DNA of 64,000 bases from GCA-020343675 sp964462945 (GTDB lineage Bacteria > Planctomycetota > Phycisphaerae > Sedimentisphaerales > Anaerobacaceae). The stretch lies in assembly GCA_964462945.1 (NCBI GenBank), contig CAYWZW010000003.1, positions 62,001 to 126,000 on the forward strand. Reading direction: 5' to 3'. The position numbers were made by a program, and so were the translations under genes. The notes beneath the pieces are model-generated. The model searched no databases. It saw only the letters and a program-made list of their open reading frames with translations, and was not told where the DNA came from. The first letter of the stretch is position 1. Each line of letters begins with the position of its first letter. Positions 9,281 to 17,068 of the stretch are shown in pieces.

Positions 9281-9581
9281 GGTACATCCTCCATTCAGAA
9301 AATTGAGATAACGACTTTTGTGCTTTGGCCACACACCAAGACACGACTGACACAAATTCCCTTCTCTTGGCAGCTTCCACCCTCAATCAACACACCTTTT
9401 CAAAACTTCGCTTTGTTCTCTGACCCTCGGAGCGTCCGTGCGTGCTTCACCCATCTGGTTTTCCCATAACAAATGGTCAAGATTGTCTTGAACGGCCTCC
9501 ATAGACCGCATTCTATCAAAATACAGTCTGTTTGTCACGGATTACGTGCGAAATCCAGGATCAAGGCCATTGCCGATAAGA
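9281..9581. other. Gene-free interval of about 300 bases
   Basis: Lies between the ribosome-binding site of the dockerin protein gene and the end of the nucleoside hydrolase gene, both on the minus strand. It must hold the promoter of the dockerin gene, but I could not pick out a convincing -35/-10 pair, palindrome or small ORF with a good ribosome-binding site. Confidence 0.5.
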
Positions 9582-10574
9582 CTATTTTTTTGCCTGCTTG
9601 TCCAATTTTATGAAGAAATCTCTGAAAATGGGGTCCCTCTGCACGAAGTTGACCGTTCTGATCAGATGGCGCGACTGATCGAAACTGAACGTGTAGTTGT
9701 CCGTCACGATGGGGCTGTGCACGAGGTCTGACGGCAGCCATTTGTCATCGATGAGCCAGGCCACCGCTGTCATGTCCCAGAGCACCTTGGACCAGCCGAA
9801 ATGGTCCTTTCTGTACTCCTTGAAAATCTTCAGCAGGTAATCGCCAATTGCCCCGCGGCCCCCGACATACCGCTCCATTTCCGGCACGGTGGTCGCAAAA
9901 TGGGTGACAACAGGAGTACAGGGCAGTTGCACGAATGGGACTCCGCAGTCGAAGATGGTCCTCGAGGCGTTCAAGTCCTGGCGGAAGTTGAATTCCCTTT
10001 GGTGCGGCCAGTTGTGGCCGTTGCCGCCCAGCCAAACGACCACGATGTTTTGGATGATAGATGGGTCAATCAGAATCGCATTGGCGACATTCGTAATGGC
10101 CCCCACCGCGGCGACATAGAGCGGGTCTTCAGGACTGCTTTTCTTGGCCCGCGCAATCAGGTCCAGGGCGGCCGGGCTTCTTTCGGGATTCTTCATATCG
10201 GTCAGGTAGTGGGTGCTGCCCTTAAAGGCAAACCCGTCGGGCGATTTGTCAAGTCTGCTCAGGATTCGCAGGATCTCCTCGAAACTTTTTTCCATCCCAT
10301 CTGCCGACCCGGTCGATCTGTTATTTGTGAAGGGGGCCGCATAAACCGCTTGCAGGTCCAGTTCGGGTGAGATTAAGGCATAGACCAGAGCAAACTGGTC
10401 GTCAATCTCGTTGCCGGTGTCGGTATCAAGCACCATTCGGACGGGCCTGCTGCTCGGAGGCTTTAACAGTTCGATACGCCGGCTCTCTGAAACCGCGAGA
10501 AACTCCTGCCCCAACAGAGGCAGCCCAGCTATAACTACACTCAAAAGTAACGCGGCACTAAGGATGTTTTTCAT
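9582..10574 (-). CDS. Exported nucleoside hydrolase family protein
   Basis: A 330-residue protein with a signal peptide (LSAALLLSVVIAGLPLLG), preceded by AAAGGTG eight bases before the ATG. The aspartate-rich calcium site of inosine-uridine nucleoside hydrolases is present in the variant DTDTGNEIDDQFAL near residue 50. The family's later segments are also seen: AVGAITNVANAIL, VVWLGGNGHNWPHQREFN with its characteristic N-x-x-x-D (FNFRQDLNAS), and WDMTAVAWL close to the C-terminus. Family members cleave the N-glycosidic bond of nucleosides to free base and ribose. Export suggests scavenging of extracellular nucleosides or action on another N- or O-ribosyl substrate. The NEIDD spacing is that of a subgroup that often lies among glycan genes. 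Confidence 0.85.
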   Translation of the reverse strand: MKNILSAALLLSVVIAGLPLLGQEFLAVSESRRIELLKPPSSRPVRMVLDTDTGNEIDDQFALVYALISPELDLQAVYAAPFTNNRSTGSADGMEKSFEEILRILSRLDKSPDGFAFKGSTHYLTDMKNPERSPAALDLIARAKKSSPEDPLYVAAVGAITNVANAILIDPSIIQNIVVVWLGGNGHNWPHQREFNFRQDLNASRTIFDCGVPFVQLPCTPVVTHFATTVPEMERYVGGRGAIGDYLLKIFKEYRKDHFGWSKVLWDMTAVAWLIDDKWLPSDLVHSPIVTDNYTFSFDQSRHLIRTVNFVQRDPIFRDFFIKLDKQAKK

Positions 10575-10753
10575 GGATCGGCACCTTTCAGAATCCGGAC
10601 GTTCTCGTTCATGTCTGCCCAGCTACGCCACCGAGCCTCGTTCTTCAGCAGTATAGCAGACGCACATAACGTATGCAATTTGCCGTAGACGCGCGAAGAC
10701 ACATTCTGGCTTGCCGGCGGGCGTTTCATGTGGGGGCAACCAGATACAAGGAC

Positions 10754-10781
10754 TTGAGGTTTGCAACAATACTGTTATCAT
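10754..10781 (+). promoter_or_regulatory. Candidate sigma-70 promoter
   Basis: TTGAGG at 10754-10759 and TATCAT at 10776-10781, separated by 16 bases, lie about 65 bases upstream of the oxidoreductase start at 10847. The match is moderate and rests on sequence alone. Confidence 0.35.
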
Positions 10782-10846
10782 AGCATGGCAACGTCAGAGG
10801 GCACCTATGAATATATGACCGGGACACGTTTGAAAGGAGAGAATCG

Positions 10847-12313
10847 ATGAAACGCAGAGAGTTCCTGAAGGCGTCGGCGGCGGTCGGATCGGCTTTTTCT
10901 TTGTCGCCTGCGCGGGTTCTGGGCGCCAATGATGATATTCGCATCGGCGTGATCGGCATTGGCTCGTTTGTCAAGATCGGCGGCAAAGGGCGAGGAGACA
11001 TCCAGGACTTCCGCAAGATTCCGGGCGTCCGCGTCGTGGCCCTTTGCGACTGCGATCAGAACCATCTCAATTACGAAGTGAACGAGTTCAGCAAACGGGG
11101 TGAAAAGGTTAAAGCCTGCCGGGATTTCCGGGAGCTGCTGGACGATAAGCAAATCGACGCCGTCTCGATCACGACGCCAAACCATTGGCACTCCCTGATG
11201 ACCATCATGGCCTGCCAGGCGGGCAAAGACGTGTTCGTGCAAAAGCCTTCTTCGCACAACCTCTTCGAGGGCCGCAAAATGGTCGAGGCTATGCGGAAGT
11301 ATAATCGCGTGGTGCAGGCCGTCCATGGGCCTCGAGACAGCGGCGCGATTGCCGAATCCTTCGAATACATCTGGTCCGGCAACCTTGGCAAAATCAAGTG
11401 CGTATATGGAATCAACTACAGGGCGCGGATGAGCATCGGCAAGGTCAAAGGGCCTCAGCCCATCCCGCCATCTTGCGATTACGATCTCTGGTGCGGCCCG
11501 GCGTCCAAGAAGCCGCTGATGCGCGAGCAACTGCACTACGACTGGCACTGGGACTGGGACACCGGAGACGGCGACCTGGGGAACATGGGCATTCACGCGA
11601 TGGATGGCTGCCGCTGGGCCCTGCGGCAAAATACACTGCCCAGGCGAGCTATAAGCATTGGGGAACGTCTGGGCTATGACGATGACGGCCAAACGCCCAA
11701 TACGATGATCACACTGCTGGATTATGAGCCGGCTCCCATTATTTTCGAGGTTCGCGGCCTGCCTCGCAATGAATCGCTCCGGCAATCGGATTGGGAAAAG
11801 AATGGACGGCGGAATATGGATGACTTCCGCGGGGTACAAACGGGGTTTGTCGTGCAGTGCGAAGGCGGGTACGTAAAAGACGGCGCCGCCTTCGACAATC
11901 AGGGAAAGCTTATCAAGGAATTCACACGCGAAGCGCCCGACTGCAAGCAGAACTTCATCGACGTAGTTCGTAGCCGTAAAACGAGCGAGCTTCGCACCGA
12001 TGCCCTGCAGGGACATCTGTCCTGCGGGCTGGTCCATATCGCGAACATCTCGTATCGTGTGGGCCGGCACAAGCCCAACGATGAGATTCGTGAGGCGATT
12101 CGAGGCGAGGCGGAGCTTCGCGAGTCATTTGAACGACTGAACGAGCATCTTGCCGCCAATCGGCTTAATATCGATCAAAAATCGCTCACCCTCGGCTCCA
12201 TGCTGACCATGGACCCCGACAAAGAGAGATTCACCGGCCCCATGAGCGAAGAGGCGAACAGGCTGATTTCAAGAGAATATCGCAAGCCTTTCGTCGTACC
12301 CGATAACGTCTGA
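10847..12313 (+). CDS. Gfo/Idh/MocA family oxidoreductase, long form
   Basis: A 488-residue member with a Tat leader (KRREFLKASAAVGS) and AAAGGAG upstream of the ATG. The nucleotide-binding motif is GVIGIGSFVKIGGKGRGD, with an insertion after the glycines. The catalytic segment reads DVFVQKPSSHN, a QKP variant that keeps the lysine. The substrate domain has DYDLWCGPA and NMGIHAMDGCRWAL, the GxHxxD-type segment that commonly supplies the active-site histidine. A C-terminal extension of roughly 80 residues beyond the usual domain (EAIRGEAELRESFERLNEHL) is typical of the planctomycete subgroup found with glycan genes. It is monocistronic, and its end lies next to a large palindrome and then the convergent broken carboxypeptidase gene. 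Confidence 0.9.
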   Translation: MKRREFLKASAAVGSAFSLSPARVLGANDDIRIGVIGIGSFVKIGGKGRGDIQDFRKIPGVRVVALCDCDQNHLNYEVNEFSKRGEKVKACRDFRELLDDKQIDAVSITTPNHWHSLMTIMACQAGKDVFVQKPSSHNLFEGRKMVEAMRKYNRVVQAVHGPRDSGAIAESFEYIWSGNLGKIKCVYGINYRARMSIGKVKGPQPIPPSCDYDLWCGPASKKPLMREQLHYDWHWDWDTGDGDLGNMGIHAMDGCRWALRQNTLPRRAISIGERLGYDDDGQTPNTMITLLDYEPAPIIFEVRGLPRNESLRQSDWEKNGRRNMDDFRGVQTGFVVQCEGGYVKDGAAFDNQGKLIKEFTREAPDCKQNFIDVVRSRKTSELRTDALQGHLSCGLVHIANISYRVGRHKPNDEIREAIRGEAELRESFERLNEHLAANRLNIDQKSLTLGSMLTMDPDKERFTGPMSEEANRLISREYRKPFVVPDNV

Positions 12314-12321
12314 TGATGACC

Positions 12322-12420
12322 GATTGCCGGTTGTGGCGAGGCCGTCCCGGCCTTGCGTCGGCCCGGCATCTTGCCGGGTATAGCACACAAGGGCAAGATG
12401 CCCTCGCCACATCGGCAATC
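12322..12420. repeat. Compound palindrome between convergent genes
   Basis: A nested inverted repeat. Outer arms GATTGCCG (12322-12329) and GTGGCGAGG (12333-12341) are mirrored exactly by CCTCGCCAC (12402-12410) and CGGCAATC (12413-12420). Inner arms GGCATCTTGCC (12365-12375) and GGCAAGATGCC (12392-12402) also pair perfectly. It touches the stop of the carboxypeptidase remnant. It could act as a bidirectional terminator but has the build of a dispersed repeat element. Confidence 0.8.
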
Positions 12421-13092
12421 TATTTGTCGCTGTTTTCGAGGTAGTTGCGAAGGGCCCCGGCCAGGTCCCGGCCAAAGGCGCGGGCGTTATCGTCCGTTAC
12501 GATGGCGGCGCCCACGTTCGCATAAGGAATCTCGATGGTTGTAGCCAGGCGGACGCCGGGCTGTTCCTCGGCCCAGCGGCCGCAGGATTTATACTGCCCA
12601 TAGTTCGCAGCCGTATTCCAGGCCGTCCCGAAGGGCAGGCTGCTTTCGGCACGGTAGGGCAGCCCTTCGGCGGTGATTCCTGCTTCCGCAGGAATGACGT
12701 CACCCCCGCACAAACGGGGGTCAGGGCCGAACCGCGGCCCTTCGCGGACCGACTCTAAGATGGCCGCGAATTCCTTCTGTTGCTGCCACGTCGCCGGATT
12801 GGAGCTGCCCACAATGTAAATGACCTCGTTGTATTTGCCGCTGATGAAACCACCATTCTGATGAGTCGCGCTGGTCGGGCCGCAGGAATATGGTGTCATC
12901 CTCGCTGCAGTCGGCGATAATATTGCCGCCGGGAAAATCGGCTTCGACACTGAAAGTGTCGCCGGCGACAGACGGCTGCGAAACAAACGTCCTTTGGGAT
13001 GAGGTCGCAGGAAGAGTGCGGCTACAACCGCCGGCGGCCAGCAATATCACAGGTGCGACCAAACATGGTAATGTTCTACAGTGCACGTTCAT
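12420..13092 (-). pseudogene. Broken M14-type zinc carboxypeptidase lipoprotein
   Basis: Two reading frames together give both ends of an M14 (carpd) peptidase but not its middle. The upstream frame starts at 13092 with a lipoprotein signal (LLAAGGC). It reads through the N-terminal beta domain (FSVEADFPGGNI, FLRPDQRDSSEWWF) and then loses sense near 12840. The other frame continues from there with NEVIYIVGSSNPATWQQQKEF and ends with the family's C-terminus (FGTAWNTAANY, LATTIEIPYANVGAA, ARAFGRDLAGALRNYLE). Roughly 200 residues carrying the zinc ligands appear deleted at the junction, with a frame change. A dispersed palindrome (12676-12720) interrupts the C-terminal part in frame. The product cannot be an active peptidase. 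Confidence 0.75.
12676..12720. repeat. REP-like palindrome inside the carboxypeptidase remnant
   Basis: ATTCCTGCTTCCGCAGGAAT (12676-12695) is a perfect hairpin with a four-base loop. It is followed by CCCCCG and CGGGGG arms at 12703-12708 and 12715-12720. The first hairpin belongs to the same family as those at 20844 and 23107. Read on the minus strand it encodes VIPAEAGI, a peptide that marks this repeat when it lands in genes. Confidence 0.8.
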
Positions 13093-13131
13093 TTCCTCCT
13101 GCTGCTCTGCTGTGATGACACCGGGGCTATG

Positions 13132-14736
13132 TTATTTTGCCGGCAGTTGATTCGCCGCAAGGCTCAACGCGGAGTCAGGAACATCAGCGGCAAGACGTGA
13201 AATTTCTTTGACGCCGCTGAAGTCGTTCGACAGCAGCAAAATGTTCCTGCTCTGGGGGCCGCGAAGGTCGAGGAACAGCTCCGTGCCGTTTGCAGGCCGG
13301 CAGTTGCGAATTGAGACACTCTGCGAATTGGTGCATCGAATCATCCCGGCCGCTTCGGCGGCAAAAGGGGCGTCCAGAGAATCGAGGACCGCGTCGCTTA
13401 CGTCGTCGAACACCACGGCATGGCGATAATCCGCTGACAACGTTTCGAGCCGGAGATTGTGAAATTTCAATCCTTTGACGTGCCGGCAGAAAAAGCCGTA
13501 TGCGGGGAGAGTTCCAAACATCGTGCTCTCAGGATAGCTCTCCGGTTTTTCGGCAATCTCGCGGGCCACGTCTTTCTTGGTGCCGCCGCCTTCGAAGCCC
13601 AGATGAATATTGCTGAGCGTAACGTTTTCTATCGTGTGCTCCGGCAGGCCGGTAATCGAACAACCTATTTCCGAGCAGTCGGTAGCGACGACGTTGCTGA
13701 TGGTTACATTTCGGAATTTTCCGACGCCGGGCCTGGGCTGGTCCTTTTCATAGAGCCGGGCGCGATTTCCCAGCCGCATGAAAATAGGCGAGGTGACGCC
13801 TTTGATGGTCAGGTTCGAGATGGCCACGCGGTCGAGTGTGCCGCCATCGACGATTTCCAGCGCAACGCCTGCCAGCCCTCGCTGGCGTCCGTAAATGACT
13901 TGCGAATAGCGGGGCGAGCATATCGTGCAGTTGGTAATTGTGACGTTCTGAAATCCGCCGCCGGACTCGGTCCCCATCTTGATGGAGTTGCAGTGGCTGC
14001 TGACAATGCAATCGGAGATAGTGACGTTCTCACACGGATTCACAGACAAACTCTTCAACACGATGGCGTCGTCGTCGGAATCGACCGAGCAGCCGGTAAT
14101 CGTTACGTCCCGGCAACTGTCGATATTCAAACCGTCGTTGTTATAGCTTACGTGGTTGAAGACGGCGATATCGCGAATGGTCAGGCGGTCGCAGCGGCGG
14201 TAATGCTGCATCCAACTGCCGGCGCTGCGCATCCGCACGCCTTCGATCAGCACGTCGGAGCAGCCTTCCAGGTAGATATTCTTGGGTCGCGCGCCCTCTT
14301 TATATTTGAAATTGGTCCCCTGGCCGTCGATAGTGCCCCGGCCGCGGATGGCGATGTTCTGGAGATTCCTGCCGGCGATGATGGCCCAGGAGCTGAACGT
14401 TTCGCTGTCTGTGCCGTCGAGCTTATGAGGCCGGCCGTAGTCCTTTTTTTCTTTGCTGCCGAGCAGGACGCAGCCGGAGTCAAGCTGGAGGGTGACGTGG
14501 CTTTCCAGATAAATCGTCCCCGTCAGCCATGTGCCGGCGGGAAGGTGAACGGTCCCGCCGCCGTCTTGAGCGCACTGGTCAACGGCCTTCTGAATGGCTT
14601 CCGTGCAGAGGATCTTGCTGTCCGGCGTGGCGCCGAAATCGAGGATATTGTATGATGTTTTCGCCGCGGGGCCGGCAGTTATGGAACTGCTTACAAGCAA
14701 GAGCACGAATATGGTAAGCGATGTGTTCTTAAGCAT
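13132..14736 (-). CDS. Glycoside hydrolase family 28 (polygalacturonase-like), secreted
   Basis: A 534-residue exported enzyme predicted to hydrolyse alpha-1,4 galacturonan or a rhamnogalacturonan-type pectin. The start at 14736 follows GAAAGGCG and gives a clean signal peptide (LTIFVLLLVSSSITAG). After the N-terminal NILDFGATPDSK segment come the parallel beta-helix coils. The GH28 active-site aspartates are visible as NNDGLNIDS (family N-x-D) and SDDDAIVLKS (family D-D). The family's G-H-G is replaced by SHCNSIKMGTES, so the usual histidine is offset; this is seen in non-polygalacturonase members. A C-terminal region of about 130 residues beyond the standard helix is present. It stands next to a GH140-like gene, another pectin-associated family. 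Confidence 0.88.
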   Translation of the reverse strand: MLKNTSLTIFVLLLVSSSITAGPAAKTSYNILDFGATPDSKILCTEAIQKAVDQCAQDGGGTVHLPAGTWLTGTIYLESHVTLQLDSGCVLLGSKEKKDYGRPHKLDGTDSETFSSWAIIAGRNLQNIAIRGRGTIDGQGTNFKYKEGARPKNIYLEGCSDVLIEGVRMRSAGSWMQHYRRCDRLTIRDIAVFNHVSYNNDGLNIDSCRDVTITGCSVDSDDDAIVLKSLSVNPCENVTISDCIVSSHCNSIKMGTESGGGFQNVTITNCTICSPRYSQVIYGRQRGLAGVALEIVDGGTLDRVAISNLTIKGVTSPIFMRLGNRARLYEKDQPRPGVGKFRNVTISNVVATDCSEIGCSITGLPEHTIENVTLSNIHLGFEGGGTKKDVAREIAEKPESYPESTMFGTLPAYGFFCRHVKGLKFHNLRLETLSADYRHAVVFDDVSDAVLDSLDAPFAAEAAGMIRCTNSQSVSIRNCRPANGTELFLDLRGPQSRNILLLSNDFSGVKEISRLAADVPDSALSLAANQLPAK

Positions 14737-15091
14737 GGCAGACGCCTTTCGTGCAAAAAGATTCATTCTATGAACTACACGGCAAGTGTGGTTATACGCA
14801 AAAACCGGAATAAATCAAGAGACTCATTCCCTCTGGGTGCATGTCATCTTTGTAGGTAAAGAACAGAAAGAGCCATCCCCATCCCGATAACGGCAATCGG
14901 GATGAGGCTGCCACCCAATCAGGATTGGCGAAAAACGGGTGGCAGCCTCAAAGCCGCAGGCTTTGGGGATGGTTGCGCCTACATTTGTGACATGCATCCT
15001 TTCTCTCTCATTGGAGTAGCTGCCGCATTGACCTGGGCTCTGCTATGACTTACGATAGTTGCGTTTCTTCTGAAGGATAAGGAATGAGCTT
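14737..15091. other. Intergenic region between divergent GH28 and GH140-like genes
   Basis: About 355 bases without a gene, between two genes transcribed away from each other, so it should hold both promoters. Almost half is taken up by the nested palindrome at 14835-14999. No clear -35/-10 pair could be chosen. Confidence 0.6.
14835..14999. repeat. 165-base nested palindromic element
   Basis: The element has four levels of symmetry. The outer arms, 14835-14856 and 14978-14999, share exact TGCATGTCA and TGTAGG blocks. CCATCCCC (14873-14880) pairs with GGGGATGG (14965-14972). GAGGCTGCCACCC (14904-14916) pairs with GGGTGGCAGCCTC (14937-14949). Local hairpins lie at 14881-14903 (ATCCCGAT/ATCGGGAT) and 14950-14964 (AAAGCC/GGCTTT). 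The part at 14938-14972 is a member of the 35-base family also at 23358, 23404 and 44618. The build resembles a non-autonomous mobile palindrome. Confidence 0.85.
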
Positions 15092-16690
15092 ATGCGTTGC
15101 GTCTTAGCCTCATGTATCTGTGTGGTCGTGTTTTGGGCGGAATTAGTGTACGCCGCTGTTTCAGTCGAGCCCGGCCCATCCGTCGTCCCGTGCTTTGACA
15201 TTTACGAGATAGTTGTCCAATTGGACCCGCCGCCCGACGGCAATCCGTTCACGGACATCGAGATCAGCGCGACGTTCACGCCTCAAGGAGGCTTGCCGAT
15301 CAAGGTGGACGGTTTCTGCGACGACCAGGAAGGACGCTGCTTTCGCGTGCGATTTTGCCCCTCGCTCGTAGAAACGGAGTACAAATACTCACTGACGACG
15401 AGCGCTGCTCCGGATGAGAAATATGCAGGTACTTTTCGAACGACTCAGCCACGAGGGATGGAGCCTGTCGTTGTGAATCGCGAAAGGCCGAAGCACTTCC
15501 AGTTCGCTTTATCCCGGCAGCCTTTCTATCATGTAGGCCTGACCGCTTACCACCTGCTGGACCCGTCCAACGACGACCGGCAGATCGACGAGGTGCTGGA
15601 TTATTGCGTTCGCAACGGCTTCAATAAAGTCCGCTTTCTTCTGACGGGCTATCCACGAGATAACGACACCCGAAGCAAGAGTGAGTATAAATTTGACGGC
15701 GATCCCTCGAAACTTCCGAATTACGGCGCTCCTCCGGGGCAGATGAATCCTCTGCCGGCCTGGCTGGGCGAGCCTCATCACTACGATTTCACGCGGTTCA
15801 ACGTGGCCTATTGGCAGAAGGTTGATAGGACGGTCCGGGCCATGAGAGATCGCGGCATTGTCGCAACGTGCATCGTGACGATTGAGAAGCAGAATCTGCC
15901 AAATGAATACGGCGTGCTTACCGAGAACGAGAAGCGGCTCTACCGTTATGCGGTGGCTCGTTTGGCGGCTTTTTCAAACGTTTGGTGGGACCTGGGAAAT
16001 GAGCATAATGAATATCGCAAGCCCGATTGGGCGCCGAAAATGGGGACCTTAGTCAAGGAGTGGGACCCATACGACCGGCTATGCTCCGCTCACGGGTATG
16101 CCGAGTGGACATACGGTGATCAGTCCTGGGCTGACTATATCATTACGCAGCAGTACGGCAACTGCTCCGAGGTCAACCAGCAGGTCCTCAAATACCGCGA
16201 CATAGCCAGGCCTTACGTGAACGAGGAGTATGGTTACGAGGGCACGCTGGACAAACCAAGCCACGGGCAGAATACCGATTGGGTCAGGAAATGCCATTGG
16301 TCCATTGCGATGGCGGGCGGGTACGCCACCTACGGCGACTGGACCTCCGGAACGCCGTTTTATACCGGCCACGTCGGGGAGGGCAAAGCCCCCGCTCAGT
16401 TGCGCCACCTGCGTCAGACGTTTGAGTCGATTCCCTATTCACAGATGGAGCCGCACAACGAGCTGGTTGGAAAGGGCGCATTTTGTCTTGCCCTGGAAGG
16501 TCAAGTCTATCTCGTATATCTCGCTGAGACCCCGCAGACAATCCTGCGCGTCAAATCCGCCGCTCAAGGCTATAGAGTTACATGGATCAATCCCCGAACG
16601 GGCGAGCATATAAACTCTGCACAAACGACGGACGAAAATATCCTGCTACAGGCTCCCTCGCCGCAGGACTGGGCCGTGTTGCTCAGGTAG
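15092..16690 (+). CDS. DUF5060/DUF4038 glycoside hydrolase (GH140 apiosidase-like), secreted
   Basis: A 532-residue exported protein with a signal peptide (LASCICVVVFWAELVYA). Residues about 22-115 form a DUF5060 beta-sandwich (YEIVVQLDPPPDGNPFTDIEISATF). The next segment is a TIM barrel of the DUF4038 type (residues about 130-430), with FYHVGLTAYHLL at the first strand. Candidate catalytic acids are in WWDLGNEHNEY (strand-4 acid/base) and YVNEEYGYEG (nucleophile). A short C-terminal sandwich ends with a typical YRVTWINPRTG segment. Characterised relatives include GH140, which removes apiose-linked side chains from rhamnogalacturonan II, but this domain set has other specificities too. Its GH28 neighbour supports a pectic substrate. 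Confidence 0.8.
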   Translation: MRCVLASCICVVVFWAELVYAAVSVEPGPSVVPCFDIYEIVVQLDPPPDGNPFTDIEISATFTPQGGLPIKVDGFCDDQEGRCFRVRFCPSLVETEYKYSLTTSAAPDEKYAGTFRTTQPRGMEPVVVNRERPKHFQFALSRQPFYHVGLTAYHLLDPSNDDRQIDEVLDYCVRNGFNKVRFLLTGYPRDNDTRSKSEYKFDGDPSKLPNYGAPPGQMNPLPAWLGEPHHYDFTRFNVAYWQKVDRTVRAMRDRGIVATCIVTIEKQNLPNEYGVLTENEKRLYRYAVARLAAFSNVWWDLGNEHNEYRKPDWAPKMGTLVKEWDPYDRLCSAHGYAEWTYGDQSWADYIITQQYGNCSEVNQQVLKYRDIARPYVNEEYGYEGTLDKPSHGQNTDWVRKCHWSIAMAGGYATYGDWTSGTPFYTGHVGEGKAPAQLRHLRQTFESIPYSQMEPHNELVGKGAFCLALEGQVYLVYLAETPQTILRVKSAAQGYRVTWINPRTGEHINSAQTTDENILLQAPSPQDWAVLLR

Positions 16691-16712
16691 GTCCTTCGGC
16701 TGTGCTCGGCGG

Positions 16713-16856
16713 TTAATCTTCCTCGTCGAAGTCTTCCTCTTCGGCATCTTCCGCCGCGTCCGAGTCAATCTCCAGGTCGGAGAAGTCCTCGTCGGGCTCG
16801 CACTCCAGATCGTGCTCGTCCAACGCTTTGAAGATGTTCGATTCATCGTCCCACAT
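16713..16856 (-). CDS. 47-residue highly acidic small protein
   Basis: A short ORF starting MWDDESNIFKAL and ending EEEDFDEED before TAA. About half of the 47 residues are Asp or Glu and only one is Lys, with no Arg. GAGGAA stands six to seven bases before the ATG, a good ribosome-binding site. No signal peptide or membrane segment is seen. The sequence does not match a family I recognise. Acidic tails of this kind occur in DNA-mimic and chaperone-like proteins, but nothing here assigns such a role. It lies just past the end of the convergent GH140-like gene. Confidence 0.6.
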   Translation of the reverse strand: MWDDESNIFKALDEHDLECEPDEDFSDLEIDSDAAEDAEEEDFDEED

Positions 16857-17068
16857 AATCAATTCCTCTGCCCGGGTTTCCCCGCGGCGTAACCCTTCAT
16901 GCCATTCATATTCCGAACCGGGCAGGGCATTTCGTTAGGCTCGCGCCTGCCCGTTTAGGTGCGTTATACGATGGCCTGCGGCAGAAGTTCGCGGAATCTT
17001 ACAGCTTTCCTGGGTAGAAAAACCCTCTCCAAAGGCGAGCGGCAAAGAGGCGGTCTGTGCAACGGCTG

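Noticed and set aside
10805..12070. Minus-strand ORF of 421 codons opposite the third Gfo/Idh/MocA gene
   Set aside because: Shadow frame; the plus-strand product has a Tat signal and Rossmann motif.
13459..14655. Plus-strand ORF of 398 codons opposite GH28
   Set aside because: Antisense shadow; the minus-strand frame has a signal peptide and GH28 active-site motifs.
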